Shown: positions 1-8,232 of the stretch, piece by piece
Numbering within the stretch: position 1 is the first letter of the stretch
Layout: each line of letters opens with the position of its first letter
The notes under the pieces: model-generated
Told to the model about the DNA's origin: nothing
The model's input: only the letters and a program-made list of their open reading frames with translations
Database searches by the model: none
Assembly (NCBI GenBank): GCA_963785125.1
Contig: CAWATU010000008.1
Location: forward strand, 580,849-644,848
Length of the DNA: 64,000 nt
Direction: 5' to 3'
DNA from: QHXN01 sp963785125
GTDB lineage: Bacteria > Acidobacteriota > Blastocatellia > Pyrinomonadales > Pyrinomonadaceae
Made by a program: the position numbers and the translations under genes

Positions 1-564
1 CTCGGGCTGACTTCGCCGATTGCGGGCGAACAGATGCCGCTCAACAACGGTGTCATCTGGGTCGAGGGCATCGCCTTCAACGAGCGCCTGACGATGACGG
101 GGGGCTTCCGTCTGCCCGACGGGCGCGTGCTCGAAGAGGGTTGGGTGATGGCCGGGGGGCGTCTGCTGCCCGACGGCACGTACCTCCTCTCCACGGGGCA
201 CACGGTCGCGCCGAACTGCCTCCTCGGCACGGGCATCGTCATGACCGACGCGATTCTGATGGCCGACGCCATCCTGATGGCTGACGGGATTCTTTTGAGC
301 GACGCCATCCTGATGGCCGACGCCATCCTGATGGCCGACCAGTACCCCTTCGGCAGCGCCATCCTGATGGGCGACGCGATCCTGATGGCCGACGGCAAGC
401 GCACCAATGCCGCCTTCGCCAACGAGTCGGCGTGGGCCTCGAACATGATCGAGCCCAGTTCGATGAAGTTCAAAGAGGAGCAGGTGCTCCTCCAGGGCGA
501 GTCGGCGATGCCGGCCTCCGTCAACCGCCTCTCGAAGTCGAGCCCGCTCTACCCGAAGCAGTAG
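1..564 (+). CDS. C-terminal part of an exported repeat protein (probable S8 peptidase tail), 5' end outside window
   Basis: The reading frame is already open at base 1, so this is the 3' part of a longer gene and the first ATG at 34 is probably internal. The visible part contains a six-residue repeat of the type AILMAD/GILLSD, about eight copies between bases ~235 and 405, broken once by QYPFGS. The same kind of tail ends the subtilisin at 56052-58632, which suggests, but does not prove, that this is also a subtilisin-like exported protease. The periodicity alternates hydrophobic ILM/ILL triplets with Asp, as expected for a stacked beta-solenoid. The last ~55 residues are not repetitive. The TAG stop lies inside the first units of a heptamer repeat and is followed by a strong terminator. 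Confidence 0.6.
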   Translation, partial: LGLTSPIAGEQMPLNNGVIWVEGIAFNERLTMTGGFRLPDGRVLEEGWVMAGGRLLPDGTYLLSTGHTVAPNCLLGTGIVMTDAILMADAILMADGILLSDAILMADAILMADQYPFGSAILMGDAILMADGKRTNAAFANESAWASNMIEPSSMKFKEEQVLLQGESAMPASVNRLSKSSPLYPKQ

Positions 565-574
565 CCGGTAGACA

Positions 575-671
575 GTAGCCAGTAGTCAGTAGGGAACAGA
601 CAGCGCGGCCCTCATCATTAACCGATGAGGGCCGCGCTGCTTTTACCTCTTCCCTACTGACTACTGGCTAC
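575..671. repeat. Heptamer hairpin element 1 (word xxxGTAG)
   Basis: Perfect 22-nt inverted arms, 575-596 and 650-671. From 556 onward the left side is a 7-nt tandem series (gcagtag, ccggtag, acagtag, ccagtag, tcagtag). The stop codon of the upstream gene lies in the first unit and the convergent gene's stop begins 7 bases beyond the right arm. A second perfect hairpin is nested inside. Confidence 0.8.
601..648 (+). terminator. Rho-independent terminator nested in heptamer element 1
   Basis: A perfect 16-bp GC-rich stem (601-616 with 624-639), a 7-nt loop and a following TTTT. It lies between two convergent genes and should stop plus-strand transcription; the mirror strand has only weak T content. 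Confidence 0.75.
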
Positions 672-677
672 TTCCTC

Positions 678-1706
678 CTACGGCCGGGGCGGGGTGGCGC
701 CGGTCGGGACGAGCCAGAGTTGGAGCGAGCCGGTCGTGCGCTGTCCGCCGTCGAGGACGACGATGCGCGAAGCGTCGATGCCGCGCGTGGTGACGAGGTA
801 GTCGCGCGCGTTCTGTCCGCGCTTCTGGCCCGTGACGGAGCGCCGGCCGCTGCCGCCGTAGGCGATGACGTACCCTTGGGCCCCGGGGCTGTTCTGCAAC
901 TCGATGGCGAAGACATCGAGGCGCGCCTTCTCGTCGTCGCGCGCCACCTCGCCGATCTCGTCGAACTTCGTCGGGTTGGGCGGCGCAGGCACCGCGGCCT
1001 GACACTGCGCGCGGCATTCGAGGTTGTAGCCGGCCACCTCGACGGTCGCCGTGATGGGCTGGCCCGCGAGCCCCGCCGTGTCAACGGTGATGGTCGCCGT
1101 CCCCTGCCCCGAGAGAATCTGGCCGGCCGAGATGACCCAGTTGTAGACGGGCGTCACGCCGGGCGTTCCGCCCGAGACCGACGCGGTGAAGGTGATAGGC
1201 GTGCCCGCCTGCTGCACGTCCGGGCAGTAGATGGAGACGTTCGGGCAGACGGGGCGCGGCGGCGGGCAGTTGCGCACGACGACCTTCGTCGAGGTGAAGG
1301 CCGTGCAGAGCGGGTTGTCCACGGGGCCGCTCTCGACCACGACCGAGGCGTTGTAGACGCCGGGCTGCGCGTCCGTGAGGTCCCAGACCACGTCGGTGCC
1401 GTCGTAGCTGTCGAGCCGGCCGCCCGAGACCGTCCACTTGTAGCGCAGGGGCTTGCCCTCGGGGCTCACGCCCTGCGCCTTGAGGCGGACGCGCGGGTTG
1501 GCCGTCGATTCGGCGTCGGGGCAGAGCGTGACGACCTGCGTGTCGGCGTCGAGCCGGATGGTGGGCGGCTGATACTGGGGCGCGGGCGTCGCGGTCTGCT
1601 GCGGCCCCTTCCCCCCATGCGCCGCGCGCGAAGAGGTGGCGACGAAGGCCGCGACGGCCAGCAGCAGCACGCCTAAGACGGCGGCGGTACGCTTTCCTGA
1701 GAGCAT
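678..1706 (-). CDS. Exported Ig/PKD-like protein with C-terminal OmpA-like domain
   Basis: Translation from the ATG at 1706 gives 342 residues. This start is preferred over one ten codons upstream because AAGGAG lies 6 bases before it (1713-1718). An N-terminal hydrophobic segment is followed by a Pro/Gln-rich linker. Two immunoglobulin/PKD-like modules then contain paired cysteines and the phrases YKWTVSGG and YNWVISAG. The last ~90 residues (KFDEIGEVARDDEKARLD through SRIVVLDGG) resemble the OmpA C-terminal peptidoglycan-binding fold as found in Acidobacteriota. The likely role is an envelope protein linking the outer surface to the cell wall. It is convergent with the gene at position 1. 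Domain calls are by eye; the OmpA-like call is the firmer of the two. Confidence 0.7.
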   Translation of the reverse strand: MLSGKRTAAVLGVLLLAVAAFVATSSRAAHGGKGPQQTATPAPQYQPPTIRLDADTQVVTLCPDAESTANPRVRLKAQGVSPEGKPLRYKWTVSGGRLDSYDGTDVVWDLTDAQPGVYNASVVVESGPVDNPLCTAFTSTKVVVRNCPPPRPVCPNVSIYCPDVQQAGTPITFTASVSGGTPGVTPVYNWVISAGQILSGQGTATITVDTAGLAGQPITATVEVAGYNLECRAQCQAAVPAPPNPTKFDEIGEVARDDEKARLDVFAIELQNSPGAQGYVIAYGGSGRRSVTGQKRGQNARDYLVTTRGIDASRIVVLDGGQRTTGSLQLWLVPTGATPPRP

Positions 1707-1905
1707 GTCCGACTCCTTAACTTGTCCGGTTATCATTTACAGGCGCACAGGTTAAACCAAATCCCCCGTGCCGACAACGGTATTCTTACACTCCCCGGAA
1801 ACACCCAATCCCGCCCCGTTTCCATCTCGCCCGCCTTCCCCACTCAAAACAAGGGCTGAGCCGGCCCGTTTATCGTGATATATTGCGGCCCGTTCGGAGG
1901 TTTTT

Positions 1906-2514
1906 ATGACCAGCCAGCCGAAGTCGTGCCTGACGCCCGAAGAGTACCTCGCCATCGAGCGCCAGAACGAGTACAAGAGCGAGTACATCGACGGCGAGAT
2001 GGTCGCCATGGTCGGCGCCAGCCGGAGGCACAACATTATCACTTTCAACGTTGTGAAAGTGCTCGGCCGCCAATTGGAGGGGCGACCATGCGAGGGCTAC
2101 GCCAACGACATGCGCGTCAAGATTGCGTCAAGGCGTGAGTACGCCTACACCTACCCGGACGTGGTCATCGTGTGCGGCGAGCCGCAGTTTGAGGACGGGC
2201 ACCTCGACACGCTTCTCAACCCGACTGTCCTCATCGAAGTACTTTCAGAATCCACGGAGCGCTACGACCGCGGCAAAAAGTTCAGCTTCTACCGCACGAT
2301 TGAATCCCTCGCCGAGTACGTCCTCATCGCGCAGGACGAATACAGAATCGAGCAGTACGTTAGGCAACCGGACGGTCGCTGGATGCTCTCCGACCACCGA
2401 TTGCCCGAAGACGTGGTTAATCTGGCGTCGATTCAATGCGCTCTCGCGCTGCGCGAAGTTTACGATAAGGTCAGTCTGCCCTCGAATGATTTGAAGGAGG
2501 AAGAACTTATATGA
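1906..2514 (+). CDS. Uma2 family endonuclease (DUF820)
   Basis: The 202-residue product has the length and layout of Uma2 proteins: a TPEEYLAIE opening, then YPDVVIVCGEP, then NPTVLIEVLSEST with a following Asp. These supply the Asp and Glu of a degenerate PD-(D/E)xK nuclease core. GGAGG stands 5-6 bases before the ATG. Uma2 proteins are abundant in cyanobacteria and Acidobacteriota, usually as solitary genes whose in vivo target is not established. Here it is first in a three-gene operon, its TGA overlapping the next ATG, with no toxin-antitoxin or restriction partner visible. Confidence 0.85.
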   Translation: MTSQPKSCLTPEEYLAIERQNEYKSEYIDGEMVAMVGASRRHNIITFNVVKVLGRQLEGRPCEGYANDMRVKIASRREYAYTYPDVVIVCGEPQFEDGHLDTLLNPTVLIEVLSESTERYDRGKKFSFYRTIESLAEYVLIAQDEYRIEQYVRQPDGRWMLSDHRLPEDVVNLASIQCALALREVYDKVSLPSNDLKEEELI

Positions 2515-3011
2515 GCGCAGCCACGGCTGAACCTTCCCTTGAGAGGTCAAGGGCGGCGCGCGCGATTACGTGGGGCGGGCTTTTGGCGGGCGTGGGCGAC
2601 ATCACGTTCGCGTTCGTCATGTCGGGACTGCGCGGGGTGGGGCCGGTGCGTGTGTTGCAGTCGGTCGCTTCGGGCCTGCTCGGGAGGGCAGCGGCCGAAG
2701 GTGGGCTCGCGACGGCCGCGCTCGGCGCCGTGCTGCACTTCTTTATCGCGTTCATCTGGGCGACGGTCTTCTGGCTCGCGAGCCGTAAGTTGACAGTGCT
2801 CGTGCGGCACCCGGTCGTCTGCGGGCTGCTCTACGGCTTCGCGGTTTACGCGTTCATGTACCTCGTCGTCCTGCCGCTCTCGGCCACCTACTTCAAGCCG
2901 ACGTTCACGCCCTACACCGTGTCCCTCAACGGGGCGGGGCACATGCTGCTGGTCGGGCTGCCCATCGCACTCGTCGCCAGTAAATTCACGAACAAGACAG
3001 GGAGGGAATGA
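2511..3011 (+). CDS. Small integral membrane protein (YagU/DUF1440-like)
   Basis: A 166-residue protein with about four hydrophobic segments (near residues 20-38, 62-88, 98-118 and 138-155). Small-residue helix motifs such as VASGLLGRAAAEGG are like those of the YagU/DUF1440 inner-membrane family, a tentative match. Its ATG overlaps the stop of the Uma2 gene (ATGA) and its own stop overlaps the start of the nitroreductase gene, so the three are translationally coupled. No catalytic motif is visible and the function is unknown. Confidence 0.7.
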   Translation: MSAATAEPSLERSRAARAITWGGLLAGVGDITFAFVMSGLRGVGPVRVLQSVASGLLGRAAAEGGLATAALGAVLHFFIAFIWATVFWLASRKLTVLVRHPVVCGLLYGFAVYAFMYLVVLPLSATYFKPTFTPYTVSLNGAGHMLLVGLPIALVASKFTNKTGRE

Positions 3012-3604
3012 TGATCGACGGCAGTAACACAAGGGAGCCGCAGACGCAGTACCCGGTGGACGAGTTGTTCCTCGACCGCTGGTCGCCGCGCGCGATGTCG
3101 GGCGCGGGCTTAAGCCCTGAGGAGTTGATGACGCTCTTCGAGGCGGCGCGCTGGGCGCCCTCTTCCTACAACAACCAGCCGTGGCGCATCCTCTACGCGC
3201 GGCGTGAGACCGAGCAGTGGCCTGCCTTCTTCGGCCTGCTCGTCGAGGGTAACCGGGCTTGGGCGAAGGACGCGGCGGCGCTGCTCCTCTTCGTCTCGAA
3301 GGAGACCTTCGACTTCAACGGGAAGCCCTACCCGACGCACTCCTTCGACACGGGCGCGGCGTGGGAGAACCTCGCGCTTCAGGCGACGATGCTCGGGCTG
3401 GTCACGCACGGTATGCAGGGGTTCGACTACGAGCGGGCGCGCACGGAGCTTCACATCCCCGAGGGCTTCCGCGTCGAGGCGATGATTGCGGTCGGGCGCC
3501 CCAGCGACCCCGCGCAACTCCCGGAGAAGATGCGCGAGCGCGAGGCGCCCAGCGGCCGCAAGTCTCTCGCCGAGATAACCTGCGAAGGCACCTTCAACTT
3601 CTAA
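3008..3604 (+). CDS. Nitroreductase family protein
   Basis: The 198-residue length and motifs fit the FMN-dependent nitroreductase fold. Near the N-terminus, DRWSPRAMSG corresponds to the R-S/R phosphate-binding segment for FMN, followed by FEAARWAPSSYNNQPWR, the hallmark family motif, and a C-terminal AVGRPSDPAQLPEK. Such enzymes reduce nitroaromatics, quinones or other small electrophiles with NAD(P)H, and the physiological substrate cannot be read from sequence. The start overlaps the preceding stop (ATGA). A second in-frame ATG follows immediately. The TAA stop is inside the left arm of a heptamer hairpin. Confidence 0.88.
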   Translation: MMIDGSNTREPQTQYPVDELFLDRWSPRAMSGAGLSPEELMTLFEAARWAPSSYNNQPWRILYARRETEQWPAFFGLLVEGNRAWAKDAAALLLFVSKETFDFNGKPYPTHSFDTGAAWENLALQATMLGLVTHGMQGFDYERARTELHIPEGFRVEAMIAVGRPSDPAQLPEKMREREAPSGRKSLAEITCEGTFNF

Positions 3605-3690
3605 AGCCGTGAACCGTGAACCGTAAACCGTGACGAGATAAAGCTGCGTTCTCTCTCGTCACGGTTTACGGTTCACGGTTCACGGCTTTA
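3602..3690. repeat. Heptamer hairpin element 2 (word GAACCGT)
   Basis: Perfect 37-nt inverted arms, 3602-3638 and 3654-3690, with a 15-nt loop. The left arm is a run of 7-nt words (gaaccgt, gaaccgt, aaaccgt). The nitroreductase stop TAA forms its first bases. The same word family recurs at 31531-31609. Confidence 0.85.
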
Positions 3691-3783
3691 TAGTATCCGG
3701 CGCGCGGCGCCGCCTCAAGACGCATCACCTCGGCCGCGCGCCACACTCTTCGGTCGTGTGTATCCACGAAAGGAGCCCCTTCG

Positions 3784-4173
3784 ATGAGTCAGTATCGGCC
3801 CCCCGCTTACCAGCCGCCGCGGCCCTATCAACCGCCGCAGCCGCCTTACCCCTACCCGCCGCAGCACGTCCAGCACGTCGTCCACCGCTACCAGTCGCCG
3901 CCCAAAGCTTCGGTCGTAGCCGTGCTGCTGGAAGTGCTGCCCGGTCTCTTCCTCCAGACCTTCGGTATCGGGCACATCTACGCAGGCAACGTCGGCGTGG
4001 GGCTGCTCTTCATGTTCGGCTACTGGTTCGTGCAGTTTATCAATATCCTGCTCTGCTTCGTCCTCATCGGTTTCCTCACTGGCCCGCTCTGCTTCATCCT
4101 CGCGATAATTGTATCCCCGCTCCTCGCCTCCAAAGCGGCCGAGCGCACCAACGCCGCAGCCGGTTTCAGGTAG
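3784..4173 (+). CDS. TM2 domain-containing membrane protein
   Basis: The 129-residue product starts with ~40 residues rich in Pro, Tyr and Gln (repeated PPxP/YQPP), a probable extended tether. Two hydrophobic helices follow, linked by the TM2 signature GIGHIYAGNVGVGLLF. A GGAG lies 13 bases before the ATG at the end of a short leader. TM2 proteins are small inner-membrane proteins of unclear function. The gene stands alone between a hairpin element and the convergent ppc gene. Confidence 0.85.
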   Translation: MSQYRPPAYQPPRPYQPPQPPYPYPPQHVQHVVHRYQSPPKASVVAVLLEVLPGLFLQTFGIGHIYAGNVGVGLLFMFGYWFVQFINILLCFVLIGFLTGPLCFILAIIVSPLLASKAAERTNAAAGFR

Positions 4174-4192
4174 ACGGCGCGGCGCGTTCGAC

Positions 4193-7054
4193 TCATCCAG
4201 TGTTTCGTAGCCCCGCCGAGATGCCGTTCATGGTGGCGGCGAGCGCGTAGTCGAGTTCTTCAGACTCTTGGCCCGCGCGTTTGCGCCGCAGCAGCTCGAT
4301 CTGGACGAGGCTCATCGGGTCAACGTAAGGGTTGCGCAGCTCGATGGAGCGCGCGAGCACGGGGTTGCGCTCCAACAGACGCGTCTGTCCGCTCACGCGC
4401 AGGATAACGCGGCGCGTGCGCTCGAACTCGTCGGCAATCATCCCGAAGACGCGCTCGCGCAAGGATTCGTCCCCCACCAGCCCCGCGTACCTGCGCGCGA
4501 TGGAGAAGTCGGCCTTCGCCATCCCCATCTCCACATCGCCGACGAGGTTCATGAAGAGCGGCAGGTCGCGCGCCATCTCTCCCAACAGCGCGGCCCCGCC
4601 CTCGCGCTCCTCCAAAAATCTTTCGAGCGCGTGCCCGACGCCGAACCACGCGGGCAGAACGTGCCGGCTCTGCATCCATCCGAAGACCCAGGGGATGGCG
4701 CGCAGGTCTGCGAGCCCACGCGTCTGCGAAGACCGACGCGCCGGGCGCGACCCGATCTTCGCCAGGTCGAATTCGAGCACGGGCGTCGCCTCTTCAAAGT
4801 AAGGCACCACGTCCGGGTTCTCCGCAACGCGCTCGCGGTAGAACTCAAAGGCCACGCCCGACATCCATTCGAGCGCCTCCTCCCACTCCCCGCGCCACGC
4901 CGCGCCGCCGGGCCGCGCCAGAGCTTCGAGCGAAGCAGCGACCATCAACTCCAGATTCCGCTCGGCCAGCACGGGCTCCGCATACTTCCAGTTGAGCACC
5001 TCGCCCTGCTCTGTAATCTTGAGCGAGCCCTCGAACGCGCCGGCCGGCTGCGCGACGATGGAGTGGTGCGTCGGCCCGCCGCCGCGCCCCACCGTGCCGC
5101 CGCGCCCGTGGAAGAGCTGCAAGCGCACGCCGCACTCGCGCGCCACCTCGTGCAGCGCGCGGTGAGCCTTGAAAAGCTCCCAGGTGCTCGTCAGCATCCC
5201 GCCGTCCTTGTTCGAGTCCGAGTAGCCGAGCATCACCTCCTGCCGACGGCCCCACGAGTCGAGGTACGGCGCGTACTCATTTGAAGTCCACAGCGCGCGG
5301 CACACGCCGGGACAGTTGCGCAGGTCTTCGATTGACTCGAAGAGCGGGACGGGCATCAGTCCCGGGTCTTTGCGCTCCGCCTCGGCCGCGACGCGCACGC
5401 CGCAGCTCTCCGCGAGCCACACGAGACGCAGCACGTCGGCCGTGCCGCGCGCGCCGCTGATGACGTGACTGCGGATCGACTCCGGCGGAAACTCGCGCTT
5501 AAGCTCGGCGACCGCCCGCAGCGCGTCGAGCATCGCCGCCGTCTCCGTTGAAGGCATCTCGGGCAGTCGCGGCAAAGGGTCATTTCCGACCGCATCACTC
5601 TCATCAATAATTGAAGCGCCGCGCGCAAGCTCCTCCACGGCTCGCGCGTGGACGCGCGCGTGCTGTCGCACGTCGAGCGTGTGCAGGTGGAAGCCGAACG
5701 TCTCGACCTGCCTCATGATGGGGTCAACCAACTGCCGCGCGAGCCTGAGCGCCCCGCCCTCCGCCAAACTCTCGCGCAGCAAACGCAGGTCGGCCGCGAA
5801 CGCATCCGCATTGTCGTAACTCTCGGGCGCGTCCGTTCGCCCCGCGCGCGTGGCCGAGAGCCTTCGCAGGACGAGCGAGAGGAAGCGCCTGTAGACCTCC
5901 TCCGGCGCGTGCGGGGCGAACGGGCGCGCCGCCGCATTCGGAAGCTCGCGCTCGTACTCTTCGAGCGCCGACGAGAGCGCGCGGGACGTGACTGCCTGCT
6001 TCGTCGAGCCGCTCAGGCGCTCGTGCAGTTCGTCCACGGCCGCGAGGTAGAAGTCGAGCACCGTCTCGCGGGCCATCCGCAGCGCGTCGCGCGTGCAGCC
6101 CGGCGTCACGTAAGGGTTGCCGTCGCGGTCGCCCCCGATCCACGAGCCGAAGCTCACGACCCGCGGCAGCTCTCGCGCCTCAAGCTCGCGCCCGTACGTC
6201 TCGCGGAAGGCGTCGGCCATCTCCTCGTAGACCTCGGGCACGGTCTTGATGAGCGACGCAGGGTAGTAGTCGAGCCCCATCTTGATCTCGTCGCGCACGG
6301 TCGGCTGGCGCCGCCGCACCTCGTCGGTCTGCCACAGCACGGTTATCTCAGAGAAGATGCGCTCGGTCGCCTCGCGCGCACGCCGGTTCGAGAGCGGCAG
6401 CGAATCCAGACGCTCAAGCTCCGCCGCGATGCGCGCGCGTTTGAAGAGGACGGTGCGGCGCGCGACCTCGGTCGGGTGCGCGGTGAAGACCGGCACGACC
6501 TCGATGCGTGACAACAGCTCGATTGCCTTCTCTACGCTCGCGCCCGCGTCGCGCACGCGCCTGAGCGTGCCCGGAAACGTTCCCGCCTGCGGCTCGGCGC
6601 CCGACACCTCGGCGGCGCGGCGGCGGCGTTTGCGGTGGTTCGTCTCGGCGAGGTTCGTCAGCTCGAAGTAGATGGTGAATGCCTTCGTCAGGCGGTACGC
6701 CTCCTCGATTGACGCGCGGCCGACGACCGACTCGGCGCGCGACATCAGCTCCTGGCGCGTGGCCTTGTCCGACGACTCACGCCGCGCGGACGTTAAGCTG
6801 CGCAGCTCCTCAACCGCGTCGAAGAGCGCCGCGCCCGCCTGCTCCTTCAGCACCGCGCCCAGCAGACGCCCGAGCGAGCGCACGTCGCGCCTGAGCGGCG
6901 CCTCCTTCTCTCCCGCGTCACGCGCCGTCAACTCCTCCAGCCGCGCGCGCTGGTCGTCCACCTCCCACAAACGCTCCTCTTCGCCCACCGCGTTCTCTTC
7001 CCTTTCCGTCTGAAGTGTGGCTCCTGTTTTATGCTTGTTCACACATAAAGACAA
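4193..7054 (-). CDS. ppc: Phosphoenolpyruvate carboxylase
   Basis: Catalyses PEP + bicarbonate to oxaloacetate + phosphate, replenishing the citric acid cycle from the cytoplasm. At 953 residues it is slightly longer than the usual 880-930 because of a charged N-terminus. The family motifs are all present: TAHPTE at 191-196 with the catalytic His193, GSWIGGDRDGNPYVT, YSDSNKDGG, the FHGRGGTVGRGGGP loop, the GEVLNWKYA segment, and the RAIPWVFGWMQSRH stretch with the essential Arg. The chain ends in RNTG, the C-terminus typical of PEPC. The start at 7054 is uncertain because later in-frame starts are possible. The convergent TM2 gene ends 20 bases away. PEP carboxykinase is encoded at 26384-28009. 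Confidence 0.95.
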   Translation of the reverse strand: MSLCVNKHKTGATLQTEREENAVGEEERLWEVDDQRARLEELTARDAGEKEAPLRRDVRSLGRLLGAVLKEQAGAALFDAVEELRSLTSARRESSDKATRQELMSRAESVVGRASIEEAYRLTKAFTIYFELTNLAETNHRKRRRRAAEVSGAEPQAGTFPGTLRRVRDAGASVEKAIELLSRIEVVPVFTAHPTEVARRTVLFKRARIAAELERLDSLPLSNRRAREATERIFSEITVLWQTDEVRRRQPTVRDEIKMGLDYYPASLIKTVPEVYEEMADAFRETYGRELEARELPRVVSFGSWIGGDRDGNPYVTPGCTRDALRMARETVLDFYLAAVDELHERLSGSTKQAVTSRALSSALEEYERELPNAAARPFAPHAPEEVYRRFLSLVLRRLSATRAGRTDAPESYDNADAFAADLRLLRESLAEGGALRLARQLVDPIMRQVETFGFHLHTLDVRQHARVHARAVEELARGASIIDESDAVGNDPLPRLPEMPSTETAAMLDALRAVAELKREFPPESIRSHVISGARGTADVLRLVWLAESCGVRVAAEAERKDPGLMPVPLFESIEDLRNCPGVCRALWTSNEYAPYLDSWGRRQEVMLGYSDSNKDGGMLTSTWELFKAHRALHEVARECGVRLQLFHGRGGTVGRGGGPTHHSIVAQPAGAFEGSLKITEQGEVLNWKYAEPVLAERNLELMVAASLEALARPGGAAWRGEWEEALEWMSGVAFEFYRERVAENPDVVPYFEEATPVLEFDLAKIGSRPARRSSQTRGLADLRAIPWVFGWMQSRHVLPAWFGVGHALERFLEEREGGAALLGEMARDLPLFMNLVGDVEMGMAKADFSIARRYAGLVGDESLRERVFGMIADEFERTRRVILRVSGQTRLLERNPVLARSIELRNPYVDPMSLVQIELLRRKRAGQESEELDYALAATMNGISAGLRNTG

Positions 7055-7127
7055 CGTCCCGCGTCGAGATGTTCGACGCGGGACGTTTACTTGGACTAGC
7101 TTTCAGGTCAGGCTGCGGTGAAGGAAA

Positions 7128-8027
7128 TTACGGAGCGGGCGGCGCGGGGGGTGCAGGCGGCGCGGGCGGCACGGGCGGCAGCCCCTCCACCGAGACGACC
7201 ACGGGGGCGATGTTGGTTAACGATGCCGCGGAGGCATCGGACTCGAAGCGCACGCTACCGTTGACGTGATTGATCTGGAAGGGCGCGCCGCCCGCGCCGA
7301 AGCGTGCGCGTGTGGAGGAGCGGTTCAGGCGCTCCTGCATCGTGACGTTGGGGACGTTGAGCGCGAGCGCGCCGTTGTGTTGGTGCGCCTCCACGTCGGC
7401 GTTGACGAGCTGTGCGAGCCGAATCTCGATGTTGCCGTTGACGTGCTGAATGTCCATCCCCTCTTCGCCGAGCCGCGAGACGCCGAACTTCACGCCGCCG
7501 TTGACGTGGCTCACCTCGGCGTGCCCCGTGGACTGCGCGACCTCGACGCGGCCGTTGACGTGCGAGACATCGACCGGCCCTTCGACTTCGCCGACGCTCA
7601 CCGAGCCGTTGACGTGGCCCGCCGACAGCTCGACGCGCCGCGGCAGCACAAGCGTCACTTCCTGACGCACCTGCCCGCCGCCGTTCCAAATCCGGTGCCA
7701 GAGGCCGCGAGGGCTGCGCTCGCCGCGCACTTCGAGCGAAGACTGTGTGGCCTCGACGTTGACGCGGCCGTATTCGAGGTCTTCGGGGCTGTTGGCGGTG
7801 CGGACGATGTGGACTTCGGCCGTGTCGGTGTCGGCCGTCTTGACGACGACGGCGCCGTTAATCTTGCCCACCTCGACGCGCGAGCCGGGGTCGAGCTTGA
7901 AGGTCTGCCGCGTCTCCTCGCGCCGCGCGCCGTTCGAGTTCACGCCCCCCACCGACCTGTTCACCCAACGCCCGGCGAGGGCCGCGACGGCCACCAGTAG
8001 GATGACGACAAAGATTCTGCCTTTCAT
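7128..8027 (-). CDS. Exported DUF4097-type beta-solenoid protein with HVNG repeats
   Basis: The 299-residue product has one N-terminal hydrophobic anchor/signal (residues ~4-19) and then a repeat region in which (H/I)VNG followed by a short beta strand recurs seven times: INGAVVV, HVNGSVSV, HVNGRVEV, HVNGGVKF, HVNGNIEI, HNGALAL, HVNGSVRF. This spacing is typical of DUF4097/DUF4098 putative adhesins that fold as right-handed beta-helices. The chain ends in a PPAPPAP tail. Function is unknown; proteins of this family are often linked to envelope stress genes, but no anti-sigma factor is adjacent here. The tail's GGCGGC-rich DNA could be prone to slippage. Confidence 0.75.
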   Translation of the reverse strand: MKGRIFVVILLVAVAALAGRWVNRSVGGVNSNGARREETRQTFKLDPGSRVEVGKINGAVVVKTADTDTAEVHIVRTANSPEDLEYGRVNVEATQSSLEVRGERSPRGLWHRIWNGGGQVRQEVTLVLPRRVELSAGHVNGSVSVGEVEGPVDVSHVNGRVEVAQSTGHAEVSHVNGGVKFGVSRLGEEGMDIQHVNGNIEIRLAQLVNADVEAHQHNGALALNVPNVTMQERLNRSSTRARFGAGGAPFQINHVNGSVRFESDASAASLTNIAPVVVSVEGLPPVPPAPPAPPAPPAP

Positions 8028-8149
8028 TATCCGCCTTCCGGGCGGCCGTCGCGTGCCCCCACGCCGCCGCCAATTTTATTGATGTTCGGTAATGCCCGCC
8101 GACTATTCCAGCAGTGAGAACGACGGGGCGCGGGGCGAAGTTCACAAGA

Positions 8150-8232
8150 AAATGATGAATGATGAATGATGAGTGATGAATTAAAGGCGAGTTGCCCTTA
8201 ATTCATCAGTCATCACTCATCATTCATCATTT
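8150..8232. repeat. Heptamer hairpin element 3 (word ATGATGA)
   Basis: Two ~39-nt arms, 8150-8188 and 8194-8232, pair with only a few mismatches. The left arm repeats tgatgaa four times with small variants. The right arm supplies the last codons and TGA stop of psuG on the minus strand (LNDE-stop). Confidence 0.8.

Noticed and set aside
1752..2048. Minus-strand frame antisense to the Uma2 gene
   Set aside because: No ribosome site, and composition follows the Uma2 codon pattern in reverse.
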